From: Salinivirgaceae bacterium
GTDB lineage: Bacteria; Bacteroidota; Bacteroidia; Bacteroidales; SZUA-534
Direction of reading: 5' to 3'
DNA length: 64,000 nucleotides
Assembly: GCA_017474765.1 (NCBI GenBank)
Contig: JAFVGW010000029.1
Coordinates: 1-64,000 of the forward strand
Both the position numbers and the translations under genes were made by a program. The notes beneath the pieces were generated by a model that was not told the DNA's origin, ran no database searches, and was given only the letters and a program-made list of their open reading frames with translations. Of the stretch, positions 25,581 to 35,036 are shown in pieces; the stretch's first letter is position 1, and each line of letters starts with the position of its first letter.

Positions 25581-25722
25581 ATCAAAATCCAGTTTTTTAT
25601 CATTCGGATGTTTACGGCAAAATAACAAAAGAAATTTTATTTGGAGCAAACAGAATTTTCAATATATTTAACCCACATATATAATCAATTGAAAGCATTT
25701 GTTTCACAAACAGTAAATTGTC

Positions 25723-27903
25723 ATGATTGACAACAGTTTTGATATTATCCAGGCCATTGATTGCAACAATTGGTTTGCCCACAGTCCGCAGCCAATTTTC
25801 ATTATGCGGGTCGATGGACGAAGTCTGGTGCTGCATAAAATCAACCGCAGCGCCTGCGAATTGCTCAAATGCACAGAGGAGAACTACCTTTCGCTATCAC
25901 CAGTCGGAATCGGACTCTTCAAGTCAGAAACGGACATTCAGCAATACATCGATGCCGAGATTGGACCAGAGGGCGTGACTTACTCGGCACAGATTGTGCC
26001 TCTCATTGAGCCGACAATATCATCGGAGATTACGCTCTTCAAAATGCACTCGCCCGACGGGCAGACTTATCTGGCGGCCTTTCAGCAGAATTCAGGCAAT
26101 CTGACGAAAATACTTACCGCGCTGCGCCACAGCGAGTTCCGCTTTCTGATGATGGCTGAGAACATCACCGACGGCATAATGATTTATGAGAACGGAAAAC
26201 TGATGTTCGCCAACTCGGCAAGCACCAAAATCACCTGCTTCACCAAAGAACAGTTGAAATCGGCCTCGCCGCTGTCGCTCATCTGCGATTATGAGCGCGA
26301 GCGCCTGGGAAAACTAATGGCTGAGCAGCAGAAAATCAATCCGAATTTCTTCAGCGCCGAAGTGTGGATTCTGAACAGGGCAGGACAGGAGAAGTGCATA
26401 AAATGTGTCTTTAGCAAGACTAAAACCCAGAACGAAACAATATCCTACAATGTCATAACCGATATCACGGCGCAGAAAATCACTGAAAAAGCCCTTCTCA
26501 AAAGCCAGGAGGAGTTCAGGATGCTGGCCGACAACAGCCCCGACCTGATTTCGCGCTACAACCGCAATCTGACCTACGCCTATGTGAACCGCGCCGTGGA
26601 GGAGATAACAAAAATCCCCGCAGCAAAATTCATCGGGCGTAACACCATGGATATCGATTTCGACCAGAACACCGCGTCATTCCTTGAAGAAATGCACCTT
26701 GAGGTTTTCCGCACGGGGCGCAATCTGAAGTTTGAGTTCAAGATGACTGTTGAAGGTCAGCAACGAGTTTTCCAGGCCAGCATGGTGCCTGAGATGTCGA
26801 AAGACGGCACTGTGAACACTGTGCTCAACGTGTCGCGCGACATCACTCAGATTAAGAATTATGAATACGAACTCAACAACGAGAAGCAACGCATAATTGA
26901 TAACAACAACAAAATCGCATCTAACATTAAACTGTTGGGAGTCAAATTGAAAGAATCGTGCGCCGAACTGAAGGATTCTGAGTTCATTGAGGCTCTCAAC
27001 GGAATTGCCGAATGGACAGGCATCAGCGGACGGCTGCTCAAACTTGAACCGTCAACCATCGATGTGTGCGCATTCTTAACCGAATATCACGCCCGCTGGC
27101 AAAACGCGGCCATGGCGCGCAACATCACACTGAGGCTTGAGATTCCGCATACAACGGTTAAAATATACACTGATACCAAAATTCTGACTAATGTCCTTGA
27201 TGCTCTTGTCAATAATGCGCTCGAAGAAAACGGTGTGACATCTGTCGATTTGGGATACGGTACCACTGACAACGAAGAGATTGTCTTTTTTGTGAAAGAT
27301 TCGGGCAAGGGTATTCCTGCCGAATTGCAGGAAAAGATTTTCGAGCCATTCTATACTGAAGGTAAGGAGAAGCACACCGGACTTGGGCTAAGCATTGCAC
27401 GCCGCTGTGTTGAGCATCTCAAAGGCCGAATCTGGTGCTACTCATCGGCCAACGAGGGTGCGCAGTTCTTCTTTACACTTCCTATAGGCGTTCTACAGCC
27501 AAATGTCCGTCCATCGAATGTCGATACAAAAAAATGGGTAACCAAGAAAATCCATGTTGTTGAAGACAACGATGCCAACTATATGCTGATTGAGGCTATG
27601 CTCAAAATGCAGGGGCCGCCGGTTATGTCAAGGTCAGTTGATGGGGCACATGCACTCGACTTTATCCGCAAGAATCCTGATACCGACTTGATACTCATGG
27701 ATATACAGTTGCCCGACATGAACGGCTATGAGGTTACCCGACAGATTCGTACATTTAACACAACTGTCCCGATTATTGCACAAACCGCCTACGCCATGTA
27801 CGCCGATGTTGTCAAGGCTCTTGATGCGGGCTGTAACGATTTTATTGCCAAGCCGATAAAGCTGAAAAAGATGCTGTCGTTGCTTGAGAAGTATTTGGGA
27901 TAA
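25723..27903 (+). CDS. PAS-containing hybrid sensor kinase without a phosphoacceptor histidine
   Basis: A 726-residue cytoplasmic protein. Three PAS-like regions (about 10-130, 140-265 and 270-390) are followed by a helical segment, a HATPase domain and a C-terminal receiver. The ATP site is intact: N-box VLDALVNNALEENG (near 489), VKDSGKGIP, IFEPFYT and GLGLSIARR. The receiver has VVEDND, Asp660 in LILMDIQLPDMNG, IIAQTA and Lys in FIAKPI. Where the dimerisation domain should show H-E-x-R/K-T-P the sequence is NEKQRIIDNNNKIASNIKLL with no His, so trans-phosphorylation cannot follow the normal scheme. Two Sel1-repeat genes follow closely. Confidence 0.8.
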   Translation: MIDNSFDIIQAIDCNNWFAHSPQPIFIMRVDGRSLVLHKINRSACELLKCTEENYLSLSPVGIGLFKSETDIQQYIDAEIGPEGVTYSAQIVPLIEPTISSEITLFKMHSPDGQTYLAAFQQNSGNLTKILTALRHSEFRFLMMAENITDGIMIYENGKLMFANSASTKITCFTKEQLKSASPLSLICDYERERLGKLMAEQQKINPNFFSAEVWILNRAGQEKCIKCVFSKTKTQNETISYNVITDITAQKITEKALLKSQEEFRMLADNSPDLISRYNRNLTYAYVNRAVEEITKIPAAKFIGRNTMDIDFDQNTASFLEEMHLEVFRTGRNLKFEFKMTVEGQQRVFQASMVPEMSKDGTVNTVLNVSRDITQIKNYEYELNNEKQRIIDNNNKIASNIKLLGVKLKESCAELKDSEFIEALNGIAEWTGISGRLLKLEPSTIDVCAFLTEYHARWQNAAMARNITLRLEIPHTTVKIYTDTKILTNVLDALVNNALEENGVTSVDLGYGTTDNEEIVFFVKDSGKGIPAELQEKIFEPFYTEGKEKHTGLGLSIARRCVEHLKGRIWCYSSANEGAQFFFTLPIGVLQPNVRPSNVDTKKWVTKKIHVVEDNDANYMLIEAMLKMQGPPVMSRSVDGAHALDFIRKNPDTDLILMDIQLPDMNGYEVTRQIRTFNTTVPIIAQTAYAMYADVVKALDAGCNDFIAKPIKLKKMLSLLEKYLG

Positions 27904-27920
27904 ATAAATCTTTTGAAAAC

Positions 27921-29228
27921 ATGGGAATACTGCAGCGTTTTAAAGCAAAATTAAACTATGGCTTGGGAGTTTGCTACGAGATAGGAAAATACATGGAACA
28001 GGATATTAACGAAGCCATAAAATACTACAATCTGGCTGTAGAGCAGGGAAACACAAACGCCATGTGCAACCTGGGGGTATGCTACATGAGGGGAAATGGC
28101 GTGGCGCAGGATACCGCGAAGGCCGTTGAGTTGTACACCAAAGCCGCCGAACTGGGCAACCAAGGCGCGCAGAACAATCTGGGTGCCTGCTACAAAGACG
28201 GAATCGGCGTGGAGCAGGATTTTGCCAAAGCCTTCGAGTGGTTCACTAAATCGGCAGAGCAAGGCTACGCAATAGCGCAGTTCAATTTGGGCAACTGCTA
28301 CGGTGTGGCGCAGGATTATGCCCAAGCAGTCAAATGGTTCGAGAAAGCCGCAAAACAGAAACACTCTGGCGCACAATTCGCTTTAGGTCTTTATTATGCA
28401 GCAGGACAGGGCGTGGCGCAGAACTATCGGAAAGCCGTCGAGTGGTTCACTTTGGCGTCGGAACAAGGGCATGCCGAGGCGCAATACAATCTTGGCATTT
28501 GCTACGAGCAGGGTCTTGGCGTGGCGCAAAATTCCGACAAGGCCTTTGAGTGGACCGCCAAAGCGGCCGAGCAGGGCTTTGCCGAAGCACAAAACAATCT
28601 GGGCTACCGCTACCAAAGCAGCAAAGGCGTGGCTCTGGACATTGAAAAATCTGCCTATTGGTACACCAAAGCCGCTGAGCAAGGTCACGCATTGGCGCAG
28701 TCGAGTTTGGGCGGTTTTTATTTCGACGGAAGGGGCGTTGAACAGGATTATCAGAAGGCCGTTTATTGGCTCACCAAGGCTGCCGAACAGGGCAATACGG
28801 GCGCGCAGTGCAATCTTGGAGTCTGCTACAAAAACGGAAATGGAGTTGAACAGGATTACAAGAAAGCCGTTGAGTGGTACACCAAGGCTGCCGAGCAGGG
28901 CGACGCAACAGCGCAGTATAATCTGGCCATTTGTTATGCCAACGGACAAGGCGTGGCAAAAGACAATGAAAAATGCACCGAATGGCTCACCAAAGCGGCC
29001 AAGCAGGGATACGCCAGCGCACAAGCCACATTCAAAAACATATTCGACAACTTCTTGAAATTGGCCGAGCAGGGCAACATGCAGGCGCAGTTCAACGTGG
29101 GCAACTGCTACAAAGACGGACTCGGCGTTGCCAAAGATAAGCAGAAAGCCGCCGAATGGTACGCCAAGGCCGCCAGACAAGGCTCTGCCGAAGCGCAGAA
29201 TCGATTGAATGACATGGAACAAGGATAA
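27921..29228 (+). CDS. Sel1-repeat (TPR-like) protein, about 12 repeats
   Basis: A 435-residue solenoid of roughly twelve 36-residue Sel1 repeats (pattern AQxNLGxCYxxGxGVxQDxxKAxEWxxKAAEQG). No signal peptide. The fifth repeat is four residues short (NLGNCYGVAQDY). The last is preceded by a divergent unit around KNIFDNFLKLAEQGN. Sel1 proteins are scaffolds for protein complexes. It starts 17 bp after the hybrid kinase and is followed at 21 bp by a second Sel1 gene, so the three are probably one operon. Confidence 0.88.
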   Translation: MGILQRFKAKLNYGLGVCYEIGKYMEQDINEAIKYYNLAVEQGNTNAMCNLGVCYMRGNGVAQDTAKAVELYTKAAELGNQGAQNNLGACYKDGIGVEQDFAKAFEWFTKSAEQGYAIAQFNLGNCYGVAQDYAQAVKWFEKAAKQKHSGAQFALGLYYAAGQGVAQNYRKAVEWFTLASEQGHAEAQYNLGICYEQGLGVAQNSDKAFEWTAKAAEQGFAEAQNNLGYRYQSSKGVALDIEKSAYWYTKAAEQGHALAQSSLGGFYFDGRGVEQDYQKAVYWLTKAAEQGNTGAQCNLGVCYKNGNGVEQDYKKAVEWYTKAAEQGDATAQYNLAICYANGQGVAKDNEKCTEWLTKAAKQGYASAQATFKNIFDNFLKLAEQGNMQAQFNVGNCYKDGLGVAKDKQKAAEWYAKAARQGSAEAQNRLNDMEQG

Positions 29229-29249
29229 TAATTGTAAAATCCTGAAAAT

Positions 29250-29798
29250 ATGGCGTTTAATCAGTTGCGGGCGGTTTTTAACTTCTACAGGGGATTTCGT
29301 TCCGATGCAAGACAGCATTATGCGCAGGCGGTGAAATATTACACCAAAGCCGTTGGATTGGGGTGCGAGGAGGCGCAAGTCAATCTGGGCCAATGCTATT
29401 TATCGGGGAAAGGCACTGCGCAGGATTATGCCAAAGCCGTCGAACTGTTCGCCAAAGCGGCTGAACACGGATTTGCGGCGGCTCAATACAGTTTAGGCAC
29501 TTGCTACGAGCAAGGCCTTGGTGTGTCGCGGAATCATGTGACGGCCTTCAATTGGTTCACCAAAGCGGCTGAGCAGGGACATGCCGACGCACAAAACAAA
29601 CTGTCGGTCTGCTACATGAAGGGGCTTGGCATTAAGCGGGATATTGAAAAAGCCATTAAGTGGGGGTTGAAAGCCGCCAGACAAGGAAACGCCGAAGCGC
29701 AAAGTAATGTGGCCGATTGGAAGAAACAGGGGCTGATACAAAATGATGTTGATGCCGATGAACATTATGATATTTTCTATGATCTCGACCATTGCTGA
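29250..29798 (+). CDS. Short Sel1-repeat protein
   Basis: A 182-residue protein with about four Sel1 repeats (AVKYYTKAVGLGCEEAQVNL onwards) and an acidic tail (DVDADEHYDIFYDLDHC). It is clearly a paralogue of the preceding gene, probably from duplication. No signal sequence. Part of the kinase-Sel1-Sel1 unit. Confidence 0.85.
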   Translation: MAFNQLRAVFNFYRGFRSDARQHYAQAVKYYTKAVGLGCEEAQVNLGQCYLSGKGTAQDYAKAVELFAKAAEHGFAAAQYSLGTCYEQGLGVSRNHVTAFNWFTKAAEQGHADAQNKLSVCYMKGLGIKRDIEKAIKWGLKAARQGNAEAQSNVADWKKQGLIQNDVDADEHYDIFYDLDHC

Positions 29799-29920
29799 AA
29801 AAGTCTTCCGAAACGTGGCAATTGTGGGCGCAGAAGAAACTGCAGAACGGTTTTAATCGGCTGAATATATTTGGGTATAGACAATGCGTGCGCCTCTACA
29901 ACATTCATATACACAACAAA

Positions 29921-30559
29921 TTACACACAACTTTCCTTCAGCACCTGCAGCGCATCTGGTCCGCAGTTCATTACAAGGTCGATAATCGACAGGTTTGGAA
30001 TGAAGCCGAATCGCTCGCCGAAAACCTGCGTGTAGGGCTGCGGCGCAAAATGCGGGTCGGCTGATTGGTGCGACTGCTTCGGGTGGATTGTGTTGCGATA
30101 GTCGGGACAATCGGGTGTGTGAACGTAATCGGCGGTCAAAGTCGTGTTATCGGGCGTTTTCAGCCATTTTAAGCACACTTCGAGTATTGCGCGGTTATAG
30201 TCAAGCAGAAAATCGAAACGGCGCTCGTAGAACGGCAGAATGTCGTCGGCATAATAGTCGAAAAACGGCGACGACTTGTAGAGCGACCGAATGGTGTTGA
30301 AATGGTTCTTCTGCCACGGCGTTTGGTATGCAATGCGTATGTCACGCGTCATTGGATTGTGCTTATCGCTCTTAAGGATAGGCACTTGCAGCGTCTGCAC
30401 ACAGTTGGGGCCGTAGAGCGCGCAACGGTTGCGGTAACTCTGCTTCGGAAAGGTCTCGAACTGCTCAATCAGCACCTGGCTGTGGCTGACAATCTTTGTA
30501 AACCATTGAACTGGCGCCCAATAAGCGGTGCTTAATAGACAAGTGCTGGTAGCGAACAT
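29921..30559 (-). CDS. WbqC-like family protein
   Basis: A 212-residue protein of the WbqC-like family. The family signature LSTAYWAPVQWFTKI is at the start, followed by the conserved block YRNRCALYGPNCVQTLQVPI, then NHFNTIRSLYKSSPFFDYY and a C-terminal GFIPNLSIIDLVMNCGPDA. The role is unknown. Some family members lie in O-antigen clusters, but no sugar cluster is present here. It is convergent with the Sel1 genes; 122 bp between them show nothing obvious. Confidence 0.85.
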   Translation of the reverse strand: MFATSTCLLSTAYWAPVQWFTKIVSHSQVLIEQFETFPKQSYRNRCALYGPNCVQTLQVPILKSDKHNPMTRDIRIAYQTPWQKNHFNTIRSLYKSSPFFDYYADDILPFYERRFDFLLDYNRAILEVCLKWLKTPDNTTLTADYVHTPDCPDYRNTIHPKQSHQSADPHFAPQPYTQVFGERFGFIPNLSIIDLVMNCGPDALQVLKESCV

Positions 30560-30817
30560 AGTGTTTTATTTTGGTGAATTGGTGAATCGGTTTGTGTTTA
30601 GTGTTTAGAGTTTAGCGCTTCGCTGTTTAGAAGTTGAGTTTAAAGTTTAACACGTTTAACAGGTTTAAAATAGACTACAGACTACAGACAACGGACTACA
30701 GACAAATTTGAGTAATGTTTAAAGTGCAATGATTAATAATTCTCTAATGCCTGGTGCCTAATGCCTAGTGCCTAATGCCTAGTGCCTAGTGCCCAACACT
30801 TAACACCCAACACCATA
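30560..30817. repeat. Repetitive intergenic DNA between the WbqC-like and ROK genes
   Basis: Phrases include TTGGTGAATTGGTGAATCGG, GTTTAGAGTTTAGCGCTTCG, GACTACAGACTACAGACAAC and AATGCCTAGTGCCTAATGCC. The GTTTAGC-type phrase appears in opposite orientation near 50876-50905. No coding potential. Confidence 0.8.
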
Positions 30818-31765
30818 TTACAGATTAGCCAAAACAAGAGCGCTGGCGCCGAGAATTGCGGCATTGTCGCCCAACTGCGACGGCAGCACCTGCGTTTTGT
30901 TCTTGAAGATATTCAGCATATTGGCTTCCATCGAGCGGCGGACAGGCTCAAACAGAATCTCGCCAGCCTTTGCCAAACCGCCAAACAAAAATATTGCTTG
31001 CGGGCTTGTAATTGCCACAAAATCAGCCAACGCACGGCCCAACATTTCGCCTGTGAACTCAAAAACTTCTTTGGCAATGGCATCACCACGGCTGGCCGCC
31101 TGCGACACTTTCAAAGCCGTCAGTTCGCTGTTCGGGATTGAGCGTAACTCACTGTCAATATTACGTTTAGCCAACAGTTCGGTTGCTGTGCGCACCACGC
31201 CCGTTGCCGACACGTAGGTCTCAAGGCAGCCTTTGCGTCCGCAACCGCAGTCGCGCCCGCCACGCTCAACAATCACGTGGCCGCACTCGCCTGCAAATCC
31301 GTCGTGGCCGTAGAGCATCTTGCCACCAGTCACAATGCCGCTGCCAAGGCCCGTTCCAAGGGTAATCTCAATGAAATCGGTCATTCCCTTTGCACCGCCG
31401 TACACCATCTCGCCAATGGCGGCTGCGTTGGCATCGTTAGTAAGGAATACGGGCACACCGAATTGATTCTTAAAGGCTTCAACAATCTTCACCAGGCCCT
31501 TCCACGGCAGGTTGGCGGCATTCTCAATGCAACCGCTGAAGTAGTTGCCGTTGGCCGCACCAATGCCAATGCCCGAAAGTTTGCAAGGCTGCTCAATCGT
31601 GCCAAGCAATTGCCTTATGCCTTCGGAAACAGCGTCGGCGAACGCTTGAAAATCAGCGTGCCCGCTAGTGGGTATGCTGCTTTGGGCGAGTATCTCGCCA
31701 TTGTCAGTCACAAGGCCGAAAGCGGTGTTTGTGCCGCCAATATCGATTCCAACTGAAAGATTCAT
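30818..31765 (-). CDS. ROK family sugar kinase (glucokinase type)
   Basis: A 315-residue ROK kinase that phosphorylates a hexose, probably glucose or N-acetylhexosamine, with ATP. The ATP loop is VGIDIGGTNTAFGLV (5-19). The sugar and catalytic site is LTNDANAAAIGEMVYGGAKG. The ROK zinc motif GHVIVERGGRDCGCGRKGC is complete. Hence a glucokinase/ROK enzyme and not a repressor (no HTH). The transporter gene lies upstream across 205 bp of repeats, on the same strand. Confidence 0.92.
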   Translation of the reverse strand: MNLSVGIDIGGTNTAFGLVTDNGEILAQSSIPTSGHADFQAFADAVSEGIRQLLGTIEQPCKLSGIGIGAANGNYFSGCIENAANLPWKGLVKIVEAFKNQFGVPVFLTNDANAAAIGEMVYGGAKGMTDFIEITLGTGLGSGIVTGGKMLYGHDGFAGECGHVIVERGGRDCGCGRKGCLETYVSATGVVRTATELLAKRNIDSELRSIPNSELTALKVSQAASRGDAIAKEVFEFTGEMLGRALADFVAITSPQAIFLFGGLAKAGEILFEPVRRSMEANMLNIFKNKTQVLPSQLGDNAAILGASALVLANL

Positions 31766-31970
31766 ATTTTTAAAAGTTTAGAGTTGAGACGTTTAGAGTT
31801 TAGTTTTGGACTTCAGACTACGGACTACAGACAAATTTGAGTAATGAGTAATGTTTAAAGTGTAATGATTCATAATTCACTAATGCTTAATGCCTAGTGC
31901 CTAACACCTAATTTCCAAATCCTAAATCTTAATTCCTAATTTCTAAATCCTAATTCCTAAATCCAAATTA
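31766..31970. repeat. Repetitive intergenic DNA between ROK and transporter genes
   Basis: GTTTAGAGTTGAGACGTTTAG, GACTTCAGACTACGGACTAC, TAATGCCTAGTGCCTAACAC and CCTAATTTCTAAATCC phrases. No reading frame. Related to 30560-30817. Confidence 0.8.
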
Positions 31971-33245
31971 TTAACTCTTCACGTGCTTATATTTGAATAT
32001 CAACGCGAACGAAACGGCCACCGCCAATGCAAACGCCGCAAATATGTACCAGGCAACTGACCAGCCCTGCATCATATCAAACGACGGGTCGCCTAATCGG
32101 TTGTAAACGAAGCGATTGACCACCATCTGCGAAAGCAGCGAGCCTACCGTTGCGCCAAGGCCGTTGGTCATCATCATAAACACGCCTTGCGCGCTCGAGC
32201 GAATGTCGTCGGTGGTGTTCAGGTCGACAAAAAGCGAGCCGCTGATATTGAAAAAGTCGAAGGCCACGCCGTAAACAATCATCGAAAGGACGAAAAGCCA
32301 AACGCCGCCTTCGGGGTCACCCAAACCGAAGAATCCGAAGCGGCAAACCCACGCCAACATCGAAATCAGCATCACTTTCTTAATACCTAACCGCTTCAGA
32401 AAGAACGGAATAAGGAGAATGCATAGCGTCTCGGAAACCTGCGAGAGCGAACTCAGCATTATGTTGTGGCGCACTGCGAAGGCGTCCGCATAGTCGGGAT
32501 TTTGACCGAAGTCGCTCATAAAAGTGCCCGCAAAACCGAACGTCACCTGAAGGCACATTCCGAGCATAAACGAGAAAATGAAGAACTGCCGCATCTGTCG
32601 GTTGCCAAAGAGCGTAAACGCCCGCAACCCGAGCGCTTCAACTATCGACGCCGAGCGTTTGCCGCCGCTTGTGGGGCAGTTGGGCAGCGTGAAGGCATAA
32701 ACGGCCAGCACTAGCGACCACGCCGCCGAAATGAACAACTGGCGGTAATCTTCCTTAAAATCAGTCAAATCGACAATCCACATCGACACAATGAAACCTA
32801 TGGTGCCGAAAACGCGAATTGGCGGATAGGCGCTCATCGTGTCCATCCCCGCGCGCTCTAACGCATTGTACGACACCGAGATTCCCAGCGCTACTGTCGG
32901 CATAAAGAACGCCACGCTGGCGGCATAGAACGGGAATATCTGCGCGAAAGTGACATCGGCGCCATATCGCAGTCCCATCAATCCCGCCAAAGCCATAAAG
33001 ACGGCGGCCAATCCCTGGCACATTCCGAGCAGACGTTGGGCAGGAATCCATTTGTCGGCCACAATGCCCATCAAGGCTGGCATAAAAAGCGACACTATGC
33101 CCTGCACGGCGAAAAATGCGCCAATGCTTGTGCCCATCCCGATATTGCCCAAATAAATGCCGAGCGAACTCAGATATGCGCCCCAAACGGCGTATATCAT
33201 CAGGTTCATTGCAATAAGGCGGATTTTTAAACTTAAATTATTCAT
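31971..33245 (-). CDS. Nucleoside transporter, NupG/NHS-family MFS
   Basis: A 424-residue, 12-helix membrane protein of the nucleoside:H+ symporter branch of the major facilitators. Signs are the N-terminal MNLMIYAVWGAYLSSLGIYL, ALMGIVADKWIPAQRLLG, and APPIRVFGTIGF-type loop (here AYPPIRVFGTIGFIVSMW). Nucleoside uptake is the family role. Some Bacteroidota members are grouped near sugar kinases, as here. No membrane segment is missing. Confidence 0.88.
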   Translation of the reverse strand: MNNLSLKIRLIAMNLMIYAVWGAYLSSLGIYLGNIGMGTSIGAFFAVQGIVSLFMPALMGIVADKWIPAQRLLGMCQGLAAVFMALAGLMGLRYGADVTFAQIFPFYAASVAFFMPTVALGISVSYNALERAGMDTMSAYPPIRVFGTIGFIVSMWIVDLTDFKEDYRQLFISAAWSLVLAVYAFTLPNCPTSGGKRSASIVEALGLRAFTLFGNRQMRQFFIFSFMLGMCLQVTFGFAGTFMSDFGQNPDYADAFAVRHNIMLSSLSQVSETLCILLIPFFLKRLGIKKVMLISMLAWVCRFGFFGLGDPEGGVWLFVLSMIVYGVAFDFFNISGSLFVDLNTTDDIRSSAQGVFMMMTNGLGATVGSLLSQMVVNRFVYNRLGDPSFDMMQGWSVAWYIFAAFALAVAVSFALIFKYKHVKS

Positions 33246-33281
33246 TTATTGTTGTTTTAAGTAGTTATTTAAAGCAAGAGT

Positions 33282-33452
33282 TCAATTCTGTTGGCACGAA
33301 CCATCAGCACTTTTGCAAGCATTTGCCGACGGTTGCTGTGGTGCGCTTGCGGTTCGTTTCGGCCTGTATTTGCCAAGTTTTTTCGCCTTTTCCCAAGCGG
33401 CTTTTTTGGCTTCGTACTCTTCGTAGTGCCGTTCTAAATAATTGTCTGCCAT
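33282..33452 (-). CDS. 56-residue conserved-type small protein
   Basis: Start ATG at 33452 (MADNYLERHYEEYEAKKAAW), stop TGA ending at 33282. It is highly charged and probably a single helix (EYEAKKAAWEKAKK) with a basic region and a C-terminal tail containing two cysteines. Similar MADNYLE-type proteins are familiar in Bacteroidota and are often given the name dehydrogenase without evidence. No catalytic motif is visible. It begins 16 bp after the acyltransferase gene and probably shares its message. Confidence 0.65.
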   Translation of the reverse strand: MADNYLERHYEEYEAKKAAWEKAKKLGKYRPKRTASAPQQPSANACKSADGSCQQN

Positions 33453-33468
33453 GGCTTAAATTGCTTTA

Positions 33469-34815
33469 TTACAGCGTTTTCAGCACGCTTAAAATCTTGT
33501 CGCGGCACTCGGTCAGGCGCAGCCAGTCGGCGTTTTTGCGACGGCGCATACGGTTGACGCGGGCGCGGGCAGTGGTCTTGCGGAACCAGACGTAGTAGCG
33601 GAACGCCAGTGAGCCCAGATAGGGCAGCACAATCAGAACCACAAATGCCATCCACCATTTCGGCAAGAATATCAGCAACGGAATCAAGTAGATAAGATGG
33701 CATAGGAAGAACAAAACCACGGCAATCACAAACCGCACCGAACTCAGGAACTGCGGGTCTTTGATGCCGCGCGAGAGGCGCATCGGGAGAGCGAACGGCA
33801 GAATGTTCGGCACAAATCCAGCCACGAAAACAGGCAGGAACAGCAGTTGCAGCAGGCGGCTGAAGAAGATTCCAATGGCCGAGTACTTATCGCGGGCAAC
33901 AGCCCAAAGGCGCAGATTGAGTTTTTTCAACAGTGTGCGGAACTCATCGGCCAGCGACTTAACGTTTTCGTATTCAGCCGATTGCGACTGTGCGAAATCG
34001 AGCAGTTTTTGCCCCGTCTGCTGCTTTTGGGCAAGCAGGTCGGTGTGCTTCACGCTGCGGCGGCTCTGGCGGCCCTGATAAAGGTTGTTGATGTAGATAT
34101 CGTCCAGAGTTTCAAGAGTTTTGTACTCCGCTTCGTTGTCCAAGTTGAGCATCAGCGGCAGCATTCCCGCACGGATTTCCTCCATGAGCGCGGCCATGGC
34201 CTTCTGCGGATTCTCGTGATACAAATCCTTGTATTTGGCCACCTGGATTGGCTTGCCGTACTGCACCATAAACCGTGCGCCAACATTGATGTAGTGAGTG
34301 TAGTCGAGTCCGGCGGGCACAATCTCAAGCCCCAGTTTGAAGTCGTTGCGTTCTTCGGCCATGAAGGCAATTCGCGCCACGCCTTTCTTCAATTGTCGCA
34401 GACGGCGCTCGCCAACATGGCTTCCTTCGGGCAGCACAACCAGTTTCTGGCGGTCTTGCAGCACGCCCACGGCCTCCTCAAACGACGCGTCGTTGTTCTT
34501 AAGTTCCTTCACGCCGTCGCGGATGCGATAGAGTGGAAGTATCTTCAAGAATCTCAGCGTGTTGGCAATCAGCTTCGACTTGCCGAAAATATCGGCGCGA
34601 GCCATAAAAACCGCACGGCCGTGCACATTGTATATAATGCACAGAGCGTCCATCAGCGTGTCCTGATGGTTGGGCGTGATAATCACTGGGCGGTCCTTCG
34701 GAATGTTGTCGAGCCCGACAATGGTGGTCGTCTTAAAGAATTTCCTGACGAAAAATCTCGAATAGTGCTTCAGCAGTGTGTAGCCAATCGAGAAGTCTTG
34801 TATAGGTTTCTGCAT
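33469..34815 (-). CDS. PlsC-like glycerolipid acyltransferase
   Basis: A 448-residue protein with an N-terminal lysophospholipid-acyltransferase-type domain and C-terminal membrane segments (about 305-420). The acceptor box is TPNHQDTLMD (48-56), an H-x5-D form. The second box is VVLPEGSHVGERRL. Such enzymes acylate glycerol-phosphate or related lipids at the inner membrane. The large C-terminal extension (AIGIFFSRLLQLLFLPVFVA onward) is not in the 240-residue PlsC. Exact acceptor not known. First gene of a minus-strand operon with the 56-residue protein and perhaps the transporter. Confidence 0.85.
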   Translation of the reverse strand: MQKPIQDFSIGYTLLKHYSRFFVRKFFKTTTIVGLDNIPKDRPVIITPNHQDTLMDALCIIYNVHGRAVFMARADIFGKSKLIANTLRFLKILPLYRIRDGVKELKNNDASFEEAVGVLQDRQKLVVLPEGSHVGERRLRQLKKGVARIAFMAEERNDFKLGLEIVPAGLDYTHYINVGARFMVQYGKPIQVAKYKDLYHENPQKAMAALMEEIRAGMLPLMLNLDNEAEYKTLETLDDIYINNLYQGRQSRRSVKHTDLLAQKQQTGQKLLDFAQSQSAEYENVKSLADEFRTLLKKLNLRLWAVARDKYSAIGIFFSRLLQLLFLPVFVAGFVPNILPFALPMRLSRGIKDPQFLSSVRFVIAVVLFFLCHLIYLIPLLIFLPKWWMAFVVLIVLPYLGSLAFRYYVWFRKTTARARVNRMRRRKNADWLRLTECRDKILSVLKTL

Positions 34816-34835
34816 AAAAGTTCAATTAGTTGCGA

Positions 34836-34843
34836 CAAAATTA
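34836..34843 (-). promoter_or_regulatory. Bacteroidota -7 box for the acyltransferase gene
   Basis: Minus strand TAATTTTG fits TAnnTTTG, 20 bp before the ATG at 34815. Confidence 0.55.
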
Positions 34844-35036
34844 TTAGAATTTTGATATTTGAAGTTCAGAATGTTGAATAAATGAAACTATTGATGAACA
34901 AGTCGGTTTGCTGCATTTTCAGGCATCCATGTGCATTTAATGTTGATTATTTAGGATGCGTTCCAACAATATCATCTTAAAAAAATTGTTTATTTAGCGA
35001 CGTTTGATTTCTTTTGTGAAATAAAATTTAAAACCA

